The notes: generated by a model not told the origin, from the letters alone. A DNA stretch of 64,000 bases from Vibrio fortis (GCF_024347475.1 NZ_AP025487.1:682001-746000); one strand, 5' to 3'; counted from the stretch's first letter, positions 26,809-36,324 are shown. Made by a program: numbers and translations.

Positions 26809-27326
26809 TATTAATAGGCGTCATAATCCTGACGCACAAGAAACTATTGAAATAACAAAACGACATGCCATTTATTTACTATCTTGTTAGGGGCTAGACG
26901 GTTACGATCAAAACGTGATTTCGGTTCAGAGATTGCGTTAAAATTTTTCCTTTTGCTTGATAATGGTCTCTATTTGTTATGGGCGTCACATTTTTTTTCC
27001 AAATTGACGAGTAACAGTTTCTACTTGGGAGGGTTAGAAAAGAAAGACTGATTGCTCTCGCTCGAGATCGCTTAATCAACTAACGGATTCTCACTCAGCC
27101 TTCCGATGCTAATATTTAACAGTATTTCACTACATATAAAGTTATCAGATGTTCATTTTGAAACGTTGTCGTCAAAATTAATGTCATTATCGCCTGAGGC
27201 TGATCTACAACTCTAACGGCTAAGTCAGTTCTTTTACTCCTGTTCGATGACTTAGCAGTTCTTCGCTGTTTAGAAGCAACTAAATTTCTTTTTAGCATCA
27301 CGATAATTGTTGTATTTCAAAGTGCG
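26809..27326. other. AT-rich spacer between EAL gene and integrase gene in the island
   Basis: About 518 bases with no convincing gene; the short minus-strand frames at 26894-27079 and 27116-27301 have no recognisable features or good ribosome sites. The promoter of the EAL-AraC pair probably lies at the left end. Confidence 0.5.
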
Positions 27327-28541
27327 CTAGCTCAGCGCAATACCTGTTCGAGTTGCATCAACAATATGCTTGCTCCACCAAGCCATAAGATCTCTTCTAC
27401 GTTCTAGGTAATCTGTTCGGCTATATGCACGATGTGTTTTGTTACCAATAAGGTGAGCGAGTGCTGATTCAATTAAAATGTAGTCGTGTCCAGCTGCATT
27501 GAGCGTTGAGCTAGCTATGGAGCGTAAACCATGGGAAACTAACCGACCTCCAAACCCCATGCGTTTTAGAGCCATATTAGCTGTTTGACTATGCATTGGT
27601 TTTTTTGGATCTGTTGCCGACGGAAAAACATATTCGCTCTTTACTCTCATCGAGCTCATCACATTTAATAGAACGATGACTTCGTCCGTTAGAGGTATTC
27701 GGTGTTTTTTGCGTTTTTTCATCCTTTCTGCAGGTATTGTCCAAACTCGACTTTCTAAATCGAATTCTGACCACTTGGCTCCAGCTGCTTCGTTTGGTCT
27801 GGTCATTGTATGTAGTTGAAACTTGATAAGGTTTCGTGTCGAACGCTTGATACTTGCTTCGCTTAAAGTTGCCATCAATTCGGGTAATTCGTGTGGCTCT
27901 AGCGCTTTCATATGCTCTTGTTGAGGCTTTTTAAAAGTAGCAAAAATATTGCTTATTGGATTGGCGTTAATTAAGCCGCTGTGCATAGCGTACAGCATGA
28001 CTTCATTTAGCCGTTGAGATAATCGTTTGAGTGTTTCTAAAGAACCTTTGGCTTCTACAACCCTTAGAGTTTGAATTACAGTCTGAGCTGTAACCATAGA
28101 GATAGGTTGTGAGCCCAAAGAAGGAAAAACATGTAGCTCAAGTGAACGCCAGATATCTTTCGCATAATCTTCGGTAACTGTTGATTTCTTTTGCTCCATC
28201 CATTGCTGTGAAACATTGAATAACGTGTGCTTATATATAGCGTCGGCTTTTTCCTTTTCTTCTTTTTTGTGGTGTTTTGGATCAATGCTTAGTGCTACTA
28301 GCTCACGGTGACCTTCGGTTATTTTCCGTGCATTAGCTATTGATAGATCTGGGTACTTGCCTAAGGTTATATTGCTGCGTTTCCCTGTTGCTGGACTCTT
28401 GTATACGAAACGCCAAGATTTAGTTCCATTTGGCATTATTCTAAGCTGCAAGCCTCGTCCATCACTGAGCAATTGCTCTTTGCCAGTTGGTTTTGTGCTT
28501 TTGACTTTTTTATCTGTCAGTTGAACTGCTGGTCTTGCCAT
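27327..28541 (-). CDS. Tyrosine recombinase / P4-type integrase
   Basis: The 404-residue protein has the N-terminal DUF4102 domain of P4-type integrases (LTDKKVKSTKPTGKEQLLSD then GLQLRIMPNGTKSWRFVY and ITLGKYPDLSIANAR), a core-binding domain, and the catalytic domain. Catalytic residues are visible: Arg248 (MTRPNEAAG), His337 and Arg340 (SHGLRSIAS), His363 (LAHLIGN) and Tyr373 (HRAYSRTDYLERRR). Nothing is missing, so it should be active. It lies 185 bases from the ssrA 3' end and reads away from it, the usual arrangement for integrases that target tRNA or tmRNA genes. Confidence 0.96.
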   Translation of the reverse strand: MARPAVQLTDKKVKSTKPTGKEQLLSDGRGLQLRIMPNGTKSWRFVYKSPATGKRSNITLGKYPDLSIANARKITEGHRELVALSIDPKHHKKEEKEKADAIYKHTLFNVSQQWMEQKKSTVTEDYAKDIWRSLELHVFPSLGSQPISMVTAQTVIQTLRVVEAKGSLETLKRLSQRLNEVMLYAMHSGLINANPISNIFATFKKPQQEHMKALEPHELPELMATLSEASIKRSTRNLIKFQLHTMTRPNEAAGAKWSEFDLESRVWTIPAERMKKRKKHRIPLTDEVIVLLNVMSSMRVKSEYVFPSATDPKKPMHSQTANMALKRMGFGGRLVSHGLRSIASSTLNAAGHDYILIESALAHLIGNKTHRAYSRTDYLERRRDLMAWWSKHIVDATRTGIALS

Positions 28542-28688
28542 TTTAAACCTATTTAGTACCCGAAATATCTTGGATGAGAGTATAGGGTAACTGGGCGGGT
28601 ACTAAAAACGTGAGCAGATATGAGACGCGATGAGACAGAATAAGACAGGGGAGTGAGCTAAGTGATTGAATTTTTGATATTTTAGGTA

Positions 28689-28717
28689 CAAAAAAGGCCA
28701 CCCGAAGGTGGCCTTTT
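28689..28717 (-). terminator. Present ssrA terminator, carried by the island
   Basis: A perfect stem AAAAGGCCACC / GGTGGCCTTTT with loop CGAA, followed on the minus strand by a T-run. It is directly downstream of ssrA but inside the island side of the repeat. Confidence 0.8.
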
Positions 28718-28732
28718 CCAAACGTTTGGTGG
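28715..28732. repeat. Attachment site at the ssrA 3' end
   Basis: TTTCCAAACGTTTGGTGG, an 18-base identical copy of 23013-23030. The last bases (TGGTGG on the + strand) encode the CCACCA 3' end of tmRNA. Confidence 0.85.
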
Positions 28733-29093
28733 AGCTGGCGGGAGTTGAACCCGCGTCCAAAAACTATTCATCATTGGTACTACATGCTTAGTCGATCTTT
28801 AAATTCACCAGTAACCTGCGAACCGACACGCTAGTTAAAGGCTAACCTGAATTATAATTCGCCGTTCATCTCTCAGGTGGGAAAATCCGGGCTAGCGCGT
28901 TTGGGTTTGATCTCTCGTTATTCCCCGTCTTACGTGCGGAAGCTAGGGCGAGAGAGCTCTGAGCAGGTTATTAAGCTGCTAGTGCGTAGTTTTCGTCGTT
29001 TGCGACTATTTTTTTGCGGCTTTTTACGTGGCCAACCGCCCCACGGCATGCACCTCAGACTGCAAAATTCCTGTCGAATCCTAAATCAGCCCC
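28727..29093 (-). ncRNA. ssrA: Transfer-messenger RNA (tmRNA)
   Basis: tmRNA rescues stalled ribosomes with SmpB and tags the unfinished protein for proteolysis. On the minus strand the 367-nt RNA starts with GGGGCTGATTTAGGATTCGA at 29093 and ends with the T-arm GGGTTCAACTCCCGCC and CCACCA at 28727, forming the alanyl-tRNA-like domain. The tag reading frame at 29003-28971 reads ANDENYALAA followed by two TAA stops. smpB is 68 bases upstream on the same strand. The RNA is complete despite the island inserted at its 3' end. Confidence 0.97.
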
Positions 29094-29160
29094 AAAGTGT
29101 TCTTGCATAGTACCAGAAAAGCCATGCCTGTCTAGCACTGTGCAGTTCAAGTGCTCAAGA

Positions 29161-29646
29161 TTAACGCAAATTACTCTTCATAATTCGTGCTTTATCGCGA
29201 GCCCAATCTTTTTCTTTCATATCAGTACGTTTGTCGTGCAGTTTCTTACCTTTTGCTACGCCAATTTTGATTTTCGCCCAAGAGCGAGACCAGTATAGCG
29301 ATGTTGCAACCAGCGTCATGCCTTCACGGTTAATACGACCGAATAGGTTGTCGAGCTCTTTTCTCGACATTAGGAGTTTACGGACACGTGTTGGGTTCGC
29401 GACAATGTGCGTACTTGCTTGTGTTAGTGGAGTGATAGTCATGCCACTGATGAATGCTTCACCGTCTCTGATGTAGACGTAGCTTTCTGCGATGTTCGTT
29501 TTGCCTTCACGTAGGGATTTTACTTCCCAGCCTTGTAGCTCAAGCCCCGCTTCAATCTCATCGTCGATGAAATATTCGTGGCGAGCTTTCTTATTTAGCG
29601 CAATGGTATTACTACCCGCTTTTGATTTTGATTTTTTCTTTGCCAT
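29161..29646 (-). CDS. smpB: SsrA-binding protein SmpB
   Basis: SmpB binds the tRNA-like domain of tmRNA and mimics the missing anticodon arm in the ribosomal A site. The 161-residue protein has the family sequence: [35 protein letters not shown], and the basic C-terminal tail [20 protein letters not shown] that follows the mRNA path. The ATG at 29646 gives MAKKKSKSK, typical of the family. It lies just upstream of ssrA on the same strand and is divergent from ratA across about 118 bases. Confidence 0.97.
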   Translation of the reverse strand: MAKKKSKSKAGSNTIALNKKARHEYFIDDEIEAGLELQGWEVKSLREGKTNIAESYVYIRDGEAFISGMTITPLTQASTHIVANPTRVRKLLMSRKELDNLFGRINREGMTLVATSLYWSRSWAKIKIGVAKGKKLHDKRTDMKEKDWARDKARIMKSNLR

Positions 29647-29764
29647 AATGGCCTCATTATACGGATTGCGCGAAAGATGGGGAATCCTTTTTATTTGCGC
29701 TCTGGCTCAATACCATTAAAATTGTGGTTTGTTTAATGTAACGCTGTCTTTAACAGGAGTCTAT

Positions 29765-30193
29765 ATGCCAAAGGTTACTCGTTCAGCATTAGTATCATTT
29801 AGTGCTGACCAGATGTTTGACTTGGTCAATGATGTTGCTCGTTATCCTGAGTTTTTGCCGGGTTGTTCTGGTTCTCGTGTGATCGAATCTTCAGATTCAG
29901 CAATGGTGGCTTCGGTTGATGTATCGAAAGCTGGTATTAGCAAAACATTTACAACATCGAATCGCCTCGCGGAAGGTGCAGAGATTTTAATGGAGCTGGT
30001 GGATGGCCCATTTAAGAAGCTGCAGGGCGGTTGGTACTTTACGCCTTTGGACGATCAAGCGTGCAAAGTTGAATTAAAGCTTGAGTTTGAATTCTCTAGC
30101 CGCATGATTGAAATGGCTTTTGGCAAGATCTTCAATGAACTCACCAGCAATATGGTGAACGCGTTTACTCAGCGTGCGAAGCAGGTGTACTAA
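29765..30193 (+). CDS. ratA: RatA / COQ10-like START-fold protein
   Basis: The 142-residue protein belongs to the polyketide-cyclase/COQ10 group: [20 protein letters not shown] and [19 protein letters not shown] at the start, [13 protein letters not shown] in the middle. E. coli RatA has been reported to block 70S ribosome association, while homologues are proposed to bind ubiquinone; which applies here is not decided by sequence. The start at 29765 has an AGGAG site; the frame upstream to 29729 is not conserved. rnfH begins two bases after its stop, so the pair is an operon. Confidence 0.92.
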   Translation: MPKVTRSALVSFSADQMFDLVNDVARYPEFLPGCSGSRVIESSDSAMVASVDVSKAGISKTFTTSNRLAEGAEILMELVDGPFKKLQGGWYFTPLDDQACKVELKLEFEFSSRMIEMAFGKIFNELTSNMVNAFTQRAKQVY

Positions 30194-30195
30194 GC

Positions 30196-30504
30196 ATGAG
30201 CATTGAATCAGACATGATCCACGTTGAAGTGGTTTACGCTCTGCCACATGAGCAGCGCGTATTTACACTGGTGGTGAACAAGAACGCGACAGTAGAAGAG
30301 ATCATCGGCCAATCTGGCGTGCTTGAGCTTTATCCTGAAATCGACCTATCTAAGAATAAGGTCGGTGTATACAGCCGTAACGTGAAACTGGATGCCACAG
30401 TTCGCGACAAAGACCGCATTGAAATTTACCGCGCACTTCTAGCTGATCCGAAAGAGATTCGTCGTAAGCGTGCCGAGCAAGCAAAAGCGGCAGCGACTAA
30501 GTAA
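30196..30504 (+). CDS. rnfH: RnfH family ubiquitin-like protein (RatB)
   Basis: The 102-residue protein has the beta-grasp sequence of the RnfH/UPF0125 family: [59 protein letters not shown], then the basic C-terminus [14 protein letters not shown]. Function is not established, although linkage with ratA is widespread. It overlaps nothing and starts two bases after ratA; a terminator hairpin follows 21 bases after its stop. Confidence 0.95.
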   Translation: MSIESDMIHVEVVYALPHEQRVFTLVVNKNATVEEIIGQSGVLELYPEIDLSKNKVGVYSRNVKLDATVRDKDRIEIYRALLADPKEIRRKRAEQAKAAATK

Positions 30505-30525
30505 ATCGTTATACGTTCAAATAGC

Positions 30526-30553
30526 AAAAAGCCTGCATCGTTGCAGGCTTTTT
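30526..30553. terminator. Bidirectional terminator between rnfH and bamE
   Basis: A perfect 12-bp stem AAAAAGCCTGCA / TGCAGGCTTTTT with loop TCGT. Symmetric A/T ends let it serve both convergent genes. Confidence 0.9.
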
Positions 30554-30583
30554 AGTATCTGGCGGGTTGTGCATTTAGCGGTT

Positions 30584-30943
30584 TTATCGAAGGCTTTCGA
30601 AAAACTCATCACTCGCTTCAAAGTCACCGTTGATGCTTACCAGTGTGCCTGTCGCGTCAAAGTTAACCACGAGGTTTTTCTGGATCGGGTCTTCGTGACC
30701 TTTTTGGTGATGGTAAATGTAGTACCAAGTATCTGGGTAGCCGTTTTCGATCAGCATTGGTGAGCCCATAACGTAACGAACTTGTGTCTTAGTCATACCA
30801 AATTTCAGTTGGTCGACTGCTTCTTGTTCAACGTAGTTACCCTGGTTGATGTCAATTCGATAAACCAACTTTTCTAATAGAGAACAACCGGTCAACATTG
30901 TTAGTGCAAGTGGAACTGCAACTAACCACTTCTTAATTCGCAT
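30584..30943 (-). CDS. bamE: Outer membrane protein assembly factor BamE
   Basis: BamE is a lipoprotein of the BAM complex that inserts beta-barrel proteins into the outer membrane. The 119-residue product starts [20 protein letters not shown], with the lipidated Cys20, and has the SmpA/OmlA core [20 protein letters not shown] and [19 protein letters not shown], followed by [12 protein letters not shown]. The frame can be extended to 31060 but the signal peptide fixes the start at 30943. recN lies upstream on the same strand with a 168-base gap. Confidence 0.96.
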   Translation of the reverse strand: MRIKKWLVAVPLALTMLTGCSLLEKLVYRIDINQGNYVEQEAVDQLKFGMTKTQVRYVMGSPMLIENGYPDTWYYIYHHQKGHEDPIQKNLVVNFDATGTLVSINGDFEASDEFFESLR

Positions 30944-31110
30944 AGTCTGAGATCTTTCTTCGCTAAAATACTGCCTGATAATAAACAAGCTCCAGCAAGA
31001 AGTAAAAAGCTCCTTGCGCTTTGAACTTAATATGACTGGCAATTTTGAAATAAGTTGCAAAATTGCTAATCTTTTTCAGAAAACTATCAGGTATTTGGCG
31101 AAAGTTTAAT

Positions 31111-32775
31111 CTAAGCGGCGATTAACAGCTCTTTTGCGTTGGCCAGCGTTGAATCGGTGATCTGGCTGCCACCAAGCAATCTTGCAAGCTCAGAAATACG
31201 TTGTTGCTCATCAAGTGTGTGCATTTGCGTCTCTGTTTTGCCTGCTTTGGTGCTTTTAGCAACGAACAATTGTTGGTGACCACAACCTGCCACTTGAGGC
31301 AAGTGAGTCACACACATGACTTGTGTCGATTCGCCCAGAGTACGCAGCATTTTTCCAACGACAGCAGCCGTTGGACCACTGATACCAACATCCACTTCAT
31401 CGAAGATCAGGCTAGGGGTATCGACTTTCTGAGCGGTGATTACCTGAATCGCGAGTGAGATACGCGACAGCTCACCACCAGAGGCCACTTTGGCAATTGG
31501 CTGCATTGGTTGCCCCGGGTTGGTAGAAACAATAAAGGTCACGTTGTCCATGCCCAGTGGCGATGGGTGAGTATTGGTGTTGTTTACCTCAATCGCGAAC
31601 TGCGCTTTTTCCATACTGAGTTCATGCATGCTTTGCGTGATCAGTTTGTTCAGCTCTTTGGCGTAACGAACGCGAGACTTATGCAGTTTCTCGGCTTTCG
31701 CAACAAAACCTTGGTAGTGCTGTTCCACTTCATTCGCTAGCTCATCAAGTTTTTCATCAGAACAATCCAACGCTTCGATCTGTTGTAGAAGATCTTGATG
31801 ATGCTTGTAAAGCTCTTCTGGTAATACATGATGCTTGCGTGACATCGACATGACTTTTGAGAAGCGCTCTTCTACAAATGCCATACGGCCAGGGTCGACA
31901 TCGATGCTATCAAGGTAAGTTCTTAGCTCGCTGTTGGTCTCTTCAATTTGGATGATGGCTTCAGAGAGCATGTTCGGTAACTCAGCCAGTCTTTCATCCA
32001 GTTCCGCTAACTGAATTAGGGAGTGATTGGCCGATTGCAGAATACCAAGCGCATTAACTTCTTCACCTTCGTAAATAAGCTCGATAGCTTGCTGACAGGT
32101 TGATGCAAGCTCACCACTGTTGGATAGGCGTTTGTGCTCTTGTTCAAGCTCTTCATATTCTTCCTCCCCAAGTGAGAGCTCGTTCAGCTCTTTAATTTGG
32201 TACTCAAGCAACTGTTTCTGTGCTTGGTTCTGTTGGCTGTTGTCACGCAACTCTTTTAGGTGGTTGTCTGCGTGGCGCCAAGTTTGGTATGCGTTGCGAG
32301 TCGACTTCAGCAGGTTTAGGTGGCCTGCATATTGGTCAAGCATTGCCATTTGGTAGTCGCTTTTCATCAGTTGATGGTGTGCATGCTGACCATGGATATT
32401 AATAAGCAGCTGCCCTAATGATTTTAGTTGTGAGAGTGGAACAGGGCTGCCATTAATGAAGGCTCGCGAACGGCCTTCTTTCGAGATGGTACGGCGAAGA
32501 ATACATTCGCTGCCATCCAGTAGCTCGTTATCTTCTAGCCAACGAGTCGCATGTAAGTTGTTATCCAGTAAAAATGCGGCGCTGACTTCGGTTTTCTCTT
32601 CACCTTGTCGCACCATGCCTGCGTCAGCTCGACCACCAAGGCATAAGCCCAACGCGTCAATAGCAATAGATTTACCCGCACCAGTTTCACCGGTGATGGT
32701 TGTCATGCCTTTAGAAAGTTCTAGCTGTAAAGACTTAACAATAGCGAAATTATTAACACTTAGATGAGCCAGCAT
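31111..32775 (-). CDS. recN: DNA repair protein RecN
   Basis: RecN is an SMC-like ATPase that acts in recombinational repair of double-strand breaks. The 554-residue product has an N-terminal Walker A ([20 protein letters not shown]), a long coiled coil in the middle, and the C-terminal ABC signature ([16 protein letters not shown]) followed by Walker B ([15 protein letters not shown]). Length and motifs are complete. Two or three LexA-box-like sequences lie directly upstream, so it should be strongly SOS-induced, as in other gammaproteobacteria. Confidence 0.97.
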   Translation of the reverse strand: MLAHLSVNNFAIVKSLQLELSKGMTTITGETGAGKSIAIDALGLCLGGRADAGMVRQGEEKTEVSAAFLLDNNLHATRWLEDNELLDGSECILRRTISKEGRSRAFINGSPVPLSQLKSLGQLLINIHGQHAHHQLMKSDYQMAMLDQYAGHLNLLKSTRNAYQTWRHADNHLKELRDNSQQNQAQKQLLEYQIKELNELSLGEEEYEELEQEHKRLSNSGELASTCQQAIELIYEGEEVNALGILQSANHSLIQLAELDERLAELPNMLSEAIIQIEETNSELRTYLDSIDVDPGRMAFVEERFSKVMSMSRKHHVLPEELYKHHQDLLQQIEALDCSDEKLDELANEVEQHYQGFVAKAEKLHKSRVRYAKELNKLITQSMHELSMEKAQFAIEVNNTNTHPSPLGMDNVTFIVSTNPGQPMQPIAKVASGGELSRISLAIQVITAQKVDTPSLIFDEVDVGISGPTAAVVGKMLRTLGESTQVMCVTHLPQVAGCGHQQLFVAKSTKAGKTETQMHTLDEQQRISELARLLGGSQITDSTLANAKELLIAA

Positions 32776-32783
32776 TTTTATTT

Positions 32784-32843
32784 ACCTGTATAACTGAACA
32801 ATACTGTATATAAGCTCAGTATATACTGTTTCTTTATACAGTA
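32784..32843. promoter_or_regulatory. LexA (SOS) boxes upstream of recN
   Basis: The best box, at 32824-32843, has perfect CTGT-N8-ACAG arms (CTGTTTCTTTATACAG). A second, at 32802-32821, has CTGTATATAAGCTCAG with one changed arm base. A third possible box (CTGTATAACTGAACAA) lies at 32786-32801, close to the recN ATG. Confidence 0.8.
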
Positions 32844-33014
32844 AAGTAAGCAGGTGAATATTTTTTGTGAGATCGATCAAATCAAGCTTCGTTTGTAGGT
32901 AACTGATATTGATGTCTATTTGCGAAAAGAGATTCCAGACACTTCGTCGCTCAGTTCTGGAATGACGCTACGAATACGGTTTGGAGGGCAGGGAGCGTTA
33001 GGGTTTCAGGCAAT

Positions 33015-33043
33015 AAAAAAGGCTGGCATGTTGCCAACCTTTC
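33015..33043 (-). terminator. Terminator after nadK
   Basis: A stem of about 11 bp with one mismatch (AAAGGTTGGCA / TGCCAGCCTTT on the minus strand) and a T-run after it. Confidence 0.7.
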
Positions 33044-33063
33044 AAAATTTATTCGTTGTGTAC

Positions 33064-33948
33064 CTAGAACAACTTACTCGACCAACCAAGCTTGTTTCTT
33101 AGGACGTGATAGTAGCTGTAATCCTTAGGGTGGATCAGCTTGAGCACGTTTGGGCTTTGGTAGATGTGGATTTCGTCGCCCGGCGAAACAGGGAGTGATA
33201 TTTGACCGTCACAGCTTACTTCTTGAGTGCCACGATTATCTGGAGAGACAATCAGTTTGATGTGGCGTTTGCCATCAACCACCAAAGGTCGGCTCGATAA
33301 TGTGTGCGGGAACATCGGCACGAGTGAGATTGCATTCAGGCTAGAAGACAAGATCGGGCCGCCACCAGAGAGTGAATAGGCGGTAGAGCCAGTCGGTGTA
33401 GAGACAATCAAACCGTCTGAACGCTGCGAGAAGGCGAAGCTGTCATCAATGTAGACTTCGAATTCGATCATGTGAGCGACTTGACCTGGGTGAAGTACCG
33501 CTTCGTTAAGCGCTGCATTGTGACTTTTTATTTGACCATGACGATGGATCTCGGTTTCAAGTAGGAAGCGCTCTTCCTCCATGAACTCACCATTAAGCAC
33601 ATCAGTTAACGCTGATTGGAAATTTTCAGGATTAAGATCGGTCAAAAAGCCGAGGTTACCACGGTTTACACCGATCACTGAGATATCGAATCGGGACAAG
33701 ATACGCGCTGCGCCGAGCATGTTGCCATCACCACCTACAACAACGGCTAAATCCGCTCGTTTACCGAGTTCGACCAAGCTTGAGAATCGCTCTTTAGGGA
33801 TGTCGTCTAAAATGCTGGCTAATCTGTCATCAACAAACACTTGATAGCCTTCAGCACTTAACCACTGATACAGCTCTCTATGAGTCTGAATTGCTTGTTG
33901 ATCTCGAGGTTTACCAATGATGGCGATGACTTCAAATGGCTTTTTCAT
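33064..33948 (-). CDS. nadK: NAD kinase
   Basis: NadK phosphorylates NAD to NADP with ATP. The 294-residue product has the conserved GGDG motif ([18 protein letters not shown]), the NE/D-type loop ([17 protein letters not shown] [12 protein letters not shown]), and the Gly-rich block [17 protein letters not shown]. Length is normal. It is divergent from grpE across about 143 bases that contain a heat-shock promoter for grpE. recN lies downstream on the same strand, separated by a terminator and about 290 bases. Confidence 0.97.
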   Translation of the reverse strand: MKKPFEVIAIIGKPRDQQAIQTHRELYQWLSAEGYQVFVDDRLASILDDIPKERFSSLVELGKRADLAVVVGGDGNMLGAARILSRFDISVIGVNRGNLGFLTDLNPENFQSALTDVLNGEFMEEERFLLETEIHRHGQIKSHNAALNEAVLHPGQVAHMIEFEVYIDDSFAFSQRSDGLIVSTPTGSTAYSLSGGGPILSSSLNAISLVPMFPHTLSSRPLVVDGKRHIKLIVSPDNRGTQEVSCDGQISLPVSPGDEIHIYQSPNVLKLIHPKDYSYYHVLRNKLGWSSKLF

Positions 33949-33969
33949 AAGGTTTCCAAACGAATTAGG

Positions 33970-33997
33970 CTTGAATCAAAATTCTTCATCCCCATAA
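33970..33997 (+). promoter_or_regulatory. Sigma-32 heat-shock promoter for grpE
   Basis: A perfect -35 CTTGAA (33970-33975), a 14-base spacer and CCCCATAA (33990-33997) match the E. coli sigma-32 consensus CTTGAA/CCCCATNT. It would give a 5' leader of about 85-90 bases before grpE. Confidence 0.85.
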
Positions 33998-34091
33998 TAA
34001 AGGCAAGTTGAATGACTATGCGAGTGTTTTATATCAAATTGGGCGCTAATACGCCGCTCACTGGCATAGAAAACTGAATTCTGGAGATATC

Positions 34092-34673
34092 ATGAGCAAC
34101 GAAGAAAACAAAGTAACGGAAGAAGAGCTAGATCAGATCATTGCTGAGGCAGAGAAAGTTGAAGCAGAAGCGCAAACTGAAGAAGCTGCTGACGAACAAG
34201 AAGCAAAGATCGCTCAACTAGAAGCAGCTTTGTTGTCGAGCGAAGCGAAAGTAAAAGAGCAGCAAGATTCTGTTCTACGTGCGAAAGCTGAAGTAGAAAA
34301 CATGCGCCGCCGTACTGAGCAAGAGATCGACAAAGCGCGTAAATTTGCTCTAAACAAGTTTGCTGAAGAGCTGCTACCAGTTATCGATAACCTAGAGCGT
34401 GCAATGCAAGCAGCAGACGCTGACAACGAAGTAGTTAAGCCTCTGTTTGAAGGTGTTGAGCTGACTCATAAAACGTTTGTAGACGTGGTAGCTAAGTTTG
34501 GTCTTAAAGAGATCAACCCTGAAGGCGAAGCGTTTAACCCTGAGCTTCACCAAGCAATGTCGATTCAAGAGAGCCCAGATCACGAGCCAAACACAGTCAT
34601 GTTCGTGATGCAGAAAGGCTACGAGCTTAACGGCCGTGTGATTCGTCCAGCAATGGTTATGGTTTCAAAATAA
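34092..34673 (+). CDS. grpE: Nucleotide exchange factor GrpE
   Basis: GrpE releases ADP from DnaK and acts as a thermosensor. The 193-residue product has a long acidic N-terminal coiled coil ([20 protein letters not shown]) and the C-terminal beta-domain with the family signature around [20 protein letters not shown] and [18 protein letters not shown] matching sigma-32 promoter precedes it, and a hairpin terminator follows 23 bases after its stop. dnaK lies 3.2 kb downstream, separated by a symporter and an alginate lyase gene. Confidence 0.97.
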   Translation: MSNEENKVTEEELDQIIAEAEKVEAEAQTEEAADEQEAKIAQLEAALLSSEAKVKEQQDSVLRAKAEVENMRRRTEQEIDKARKFALNKFAEELLPVIDNLERAMQAADADNEVVKPLFEGVELTHKTFVDVVAKFGLKEINPEGEAFNPELHQAMSIQESPDHEPNTVMFVMQKGYELNGRVIRPAMVMVSK

Positions 34674-34996
34674 ATCACTGAACCATGTGAAATACTAAGA
34701 GAGGCTTCGGCCTCTCTTTTTTTGTGTTTAAAACAGCGGAAGGCCAATAAATAAGCAAAAAAAATGCTTTAAGTATGTCGTTCTTTTTATTTTAGTGATT
34801 TCAGCTGTTTAGTGTAATATTTTATGAAACTAGTTGTTTTTAAATAATTGCTCTGATGTCACATTTGTAATTAATTTGTGAAATAATGCTTTCAATTGTT
34901 ATCTTGATATGTAAAATCTCCGGCCATATCGAGATATCACTCGTATATATAACTATAAAAGTACATTTTTCAAACATAACAGACTGGAGATAAACG
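34674..34996. other. Spacer between grpE and the DAACS symporter
   Basis: The grpE terminator occupies its left end (34697-34723). The rest is AT-rich and probably holds the symporter promoter; nothing else was recognised. Confidence 0.4.
34697..34723 (+). terminator. Terminator after grpE
   Basis: A perfect stem AAGAGAGGC / GCCTCTCTT with the stable loop TTCG, followed by TTTTT. Confidence 0.9.
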
Positions 34997-36271
34997 ATGG
35001 ATAAATCGCTCTCAAGTAAAATATTTGTAGGTTTGTTTGCCGGCCTACTTATCGGTACTGCAATTCAGTACCTACTCAGCGGTATTGCGATCTTTGATAC
35101 TTACCTACTTGGTGCTGCGGAAGGCGCTGGTGGTATGTTCGTTTCACTAATTAAACTTCTTGTTGTTCCACTTGTTTACGTATCTATCGTTTGCGGTATC
35201 GTTGAACTGAAAGATATCCGTTCATTTGGTCGTCTTGGTGGTAAAACCTTTGCTCTTTACATTATCAACACCATCATCGCGATTTCGGCTGCACTAACTA
35301 TCGGTTTGATCTTCCAACCGGGTGCGGGTGCTAGCCTAGCGGGTACGGTTTCTGAGACGATTGCTCTAACAACAACTGAAACACCAGACATCTTCTCTCT
35401 GGTTGTGAACATTGTTCCTAGCAACCCAGTACAAGCGTTCGCAAGCGGCGACATGCTTCAAATCATCTTCATGGCGATTCTAACGGGTCTTGCTATTCAA
35501 GCGCTTGATTCTCGTGGTGGCCCAGCTATCAAGACGTTCAAGATGGCTAACGAAATCATGATGAAGCTTATCGGCCTAGTAATGAGCCTAGCGCCATACG
35601 GTGTATTCGCGCTAATGATTCAACTGGGTGCAACGCTTGACGCAAACACGCTAATGTCAGTAGCAGGTTATGTAGCACTTGTTGTTGCAATGCTAGTGTT
35701 CTGGATCTTCTTCTTCTACCCAGCAATGGTTGGTGCGTTCACAGGTATTTCGCCAAAACAATTCCTACGTGCAACTCGTGAGCAGATTCTTTTCTCACTA
35801 TCTACTGCAAGTTCGAATGCGACAATCCCAGTAACAATGCGCACTCTTACAGAGAAACTGAATGTTTCTAAATCTGTAGCAGGCTTTGGTGTACCACTAG
35901 GTGCAACAATGAACATGTCTGGTGTATCTATCTACATCGCATTAGCGACTATGTTCGTAGCAAACGCATTTGGTCAGCCAATCAACACTGCTGATATCTT
36001 CACTCTAGGTCTAACTATCCTACTACTGTCTATCGGTGCTGGTGGTGTTCCAGGTGGCGGTGTAGTAATGGTAGGTGTTCTATTGCACCAACTAGGTCTA
36101 CCACCAGAGGGTCTAGCAATCGTTGCAGCTGTTGACCGTATCTGTGACATGTTCTGTACTTCTTCTAACGTAGTTGGTGACACAGCAGTAAACACAATTG
36201 TTGCTAAGTCTGAAGACGAAATCGGTGTAGAAGCAGATAAAGAAGTTGAACTGAATAAAGCAGAAGCTTAA
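34997..36271 (+). CDS. Dicarboxylate/amino acid:cation symporter (DAACS family)
   Basis: The 424-residue inner-membrane protein belongs to the GltP/DctA-type family. The serine-rich reentrant loop FSLSTASSNATIPVTMRTL, the second hairpin GAGGVPGGGVVMVGVLL and the last-helix motif VDRICDMFCTSSNVVGD are all present. These bind substrate and cations. It probably takes up glutamate, aspartate or a C4-dicarboxylate with Na+ or H+; the exact substrate is not decided. The ATG at 34997 is preceded by GGAG. It has its own terminator and stands alone between grpE and an alginate lyase. Confidence 0.93.
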   Translation: MDKSLSSKIFVGLFAGLLIGTAIQYLLSGIAIFDTYLLGAAEGAGGMFVSLIKLLVVPLVYVSIVCGIVELKDIRSFGRLGGKTFALYIINTIIAISAALTIGLIFQPGAGASLAGTVSETIALTTTETPDIFSLVVNIVPSNPVQAFASGDMLQIIFMAILTGLAIQALDSRGGPAIKTFKMANEIMMKLIGLVMSLAPYGVFALMIQLGATLDANTLMSVAGYVALVVAMLVFWIFFFYPAMVGAFTGISPKQFLRATREQILFSLSTASSNATIPVTMRTLTEKLNVSKSVAGFGVPLGATMNMSGVSIYIALATMFVANAFGQPINTADIFTLGLTILLLSIGAGGVPGGGVVMVGVLLHQLGLPPEGLAIVAAVDRICDMFCTSSNVVGDTAVNTIVAKSEDEIGVEADKEVELNKAEA

Positions 36272-36295
36272 TCAGGAAACTCAAAACTGAATCCT

Positions 36296-36324
36296 AAAAG
36301 CGAGGCCTAGAGCCTCGCTTTTTT
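36296..36324 (+). terminator. Terminator after the symporter
   Basis: A perfect 11-bp stem AAAAGCGAGGC / GCCTCGCTTTT with loop CTAGA, followed by TT. Confidence 0.9.

Larger units (their letters stand above)
23013..28732. mobile_element. 5.7-kb integrative element inserted at the 3' end of ssrA (tmRNA)
   Basis: The element lies between two copies of an 18-base direct repeat, one overlapping the ssrA 3' end. Going from ssrA leftwards it holds a P4-type tyrosine integrase, an EAL phosphodiesterase overlapping an AraC-type regulator (minus strand), an HUH replication protein and an AlpA-like regulator (plus strand), and an unknown gene (minus strand). No capsid, conjugation or transposase genes are seen, so it is a small satellite-like or minimal genomic island. 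The cargo region 25.2-26.8 kb is visibly more AT-rich than the flanking core. The 3' end of ssrA is restored by the repeat, so tmRNA stays intact. Vibrio cholerae VPI-1 uses the same chromosomal site (established knowledge). Confidence 0.9.

Noticed and set aside
26894..27301. Two 61-residue genes in the island spacer
   Set aside because: No ribosome site or familiar motif, and they read like random AT-rich sequence.
28877..29298. Plus-strand genes within ssrA and smpB
   Set aside because: They lie antisense to tmRNA and smpB, which are firmly identified.
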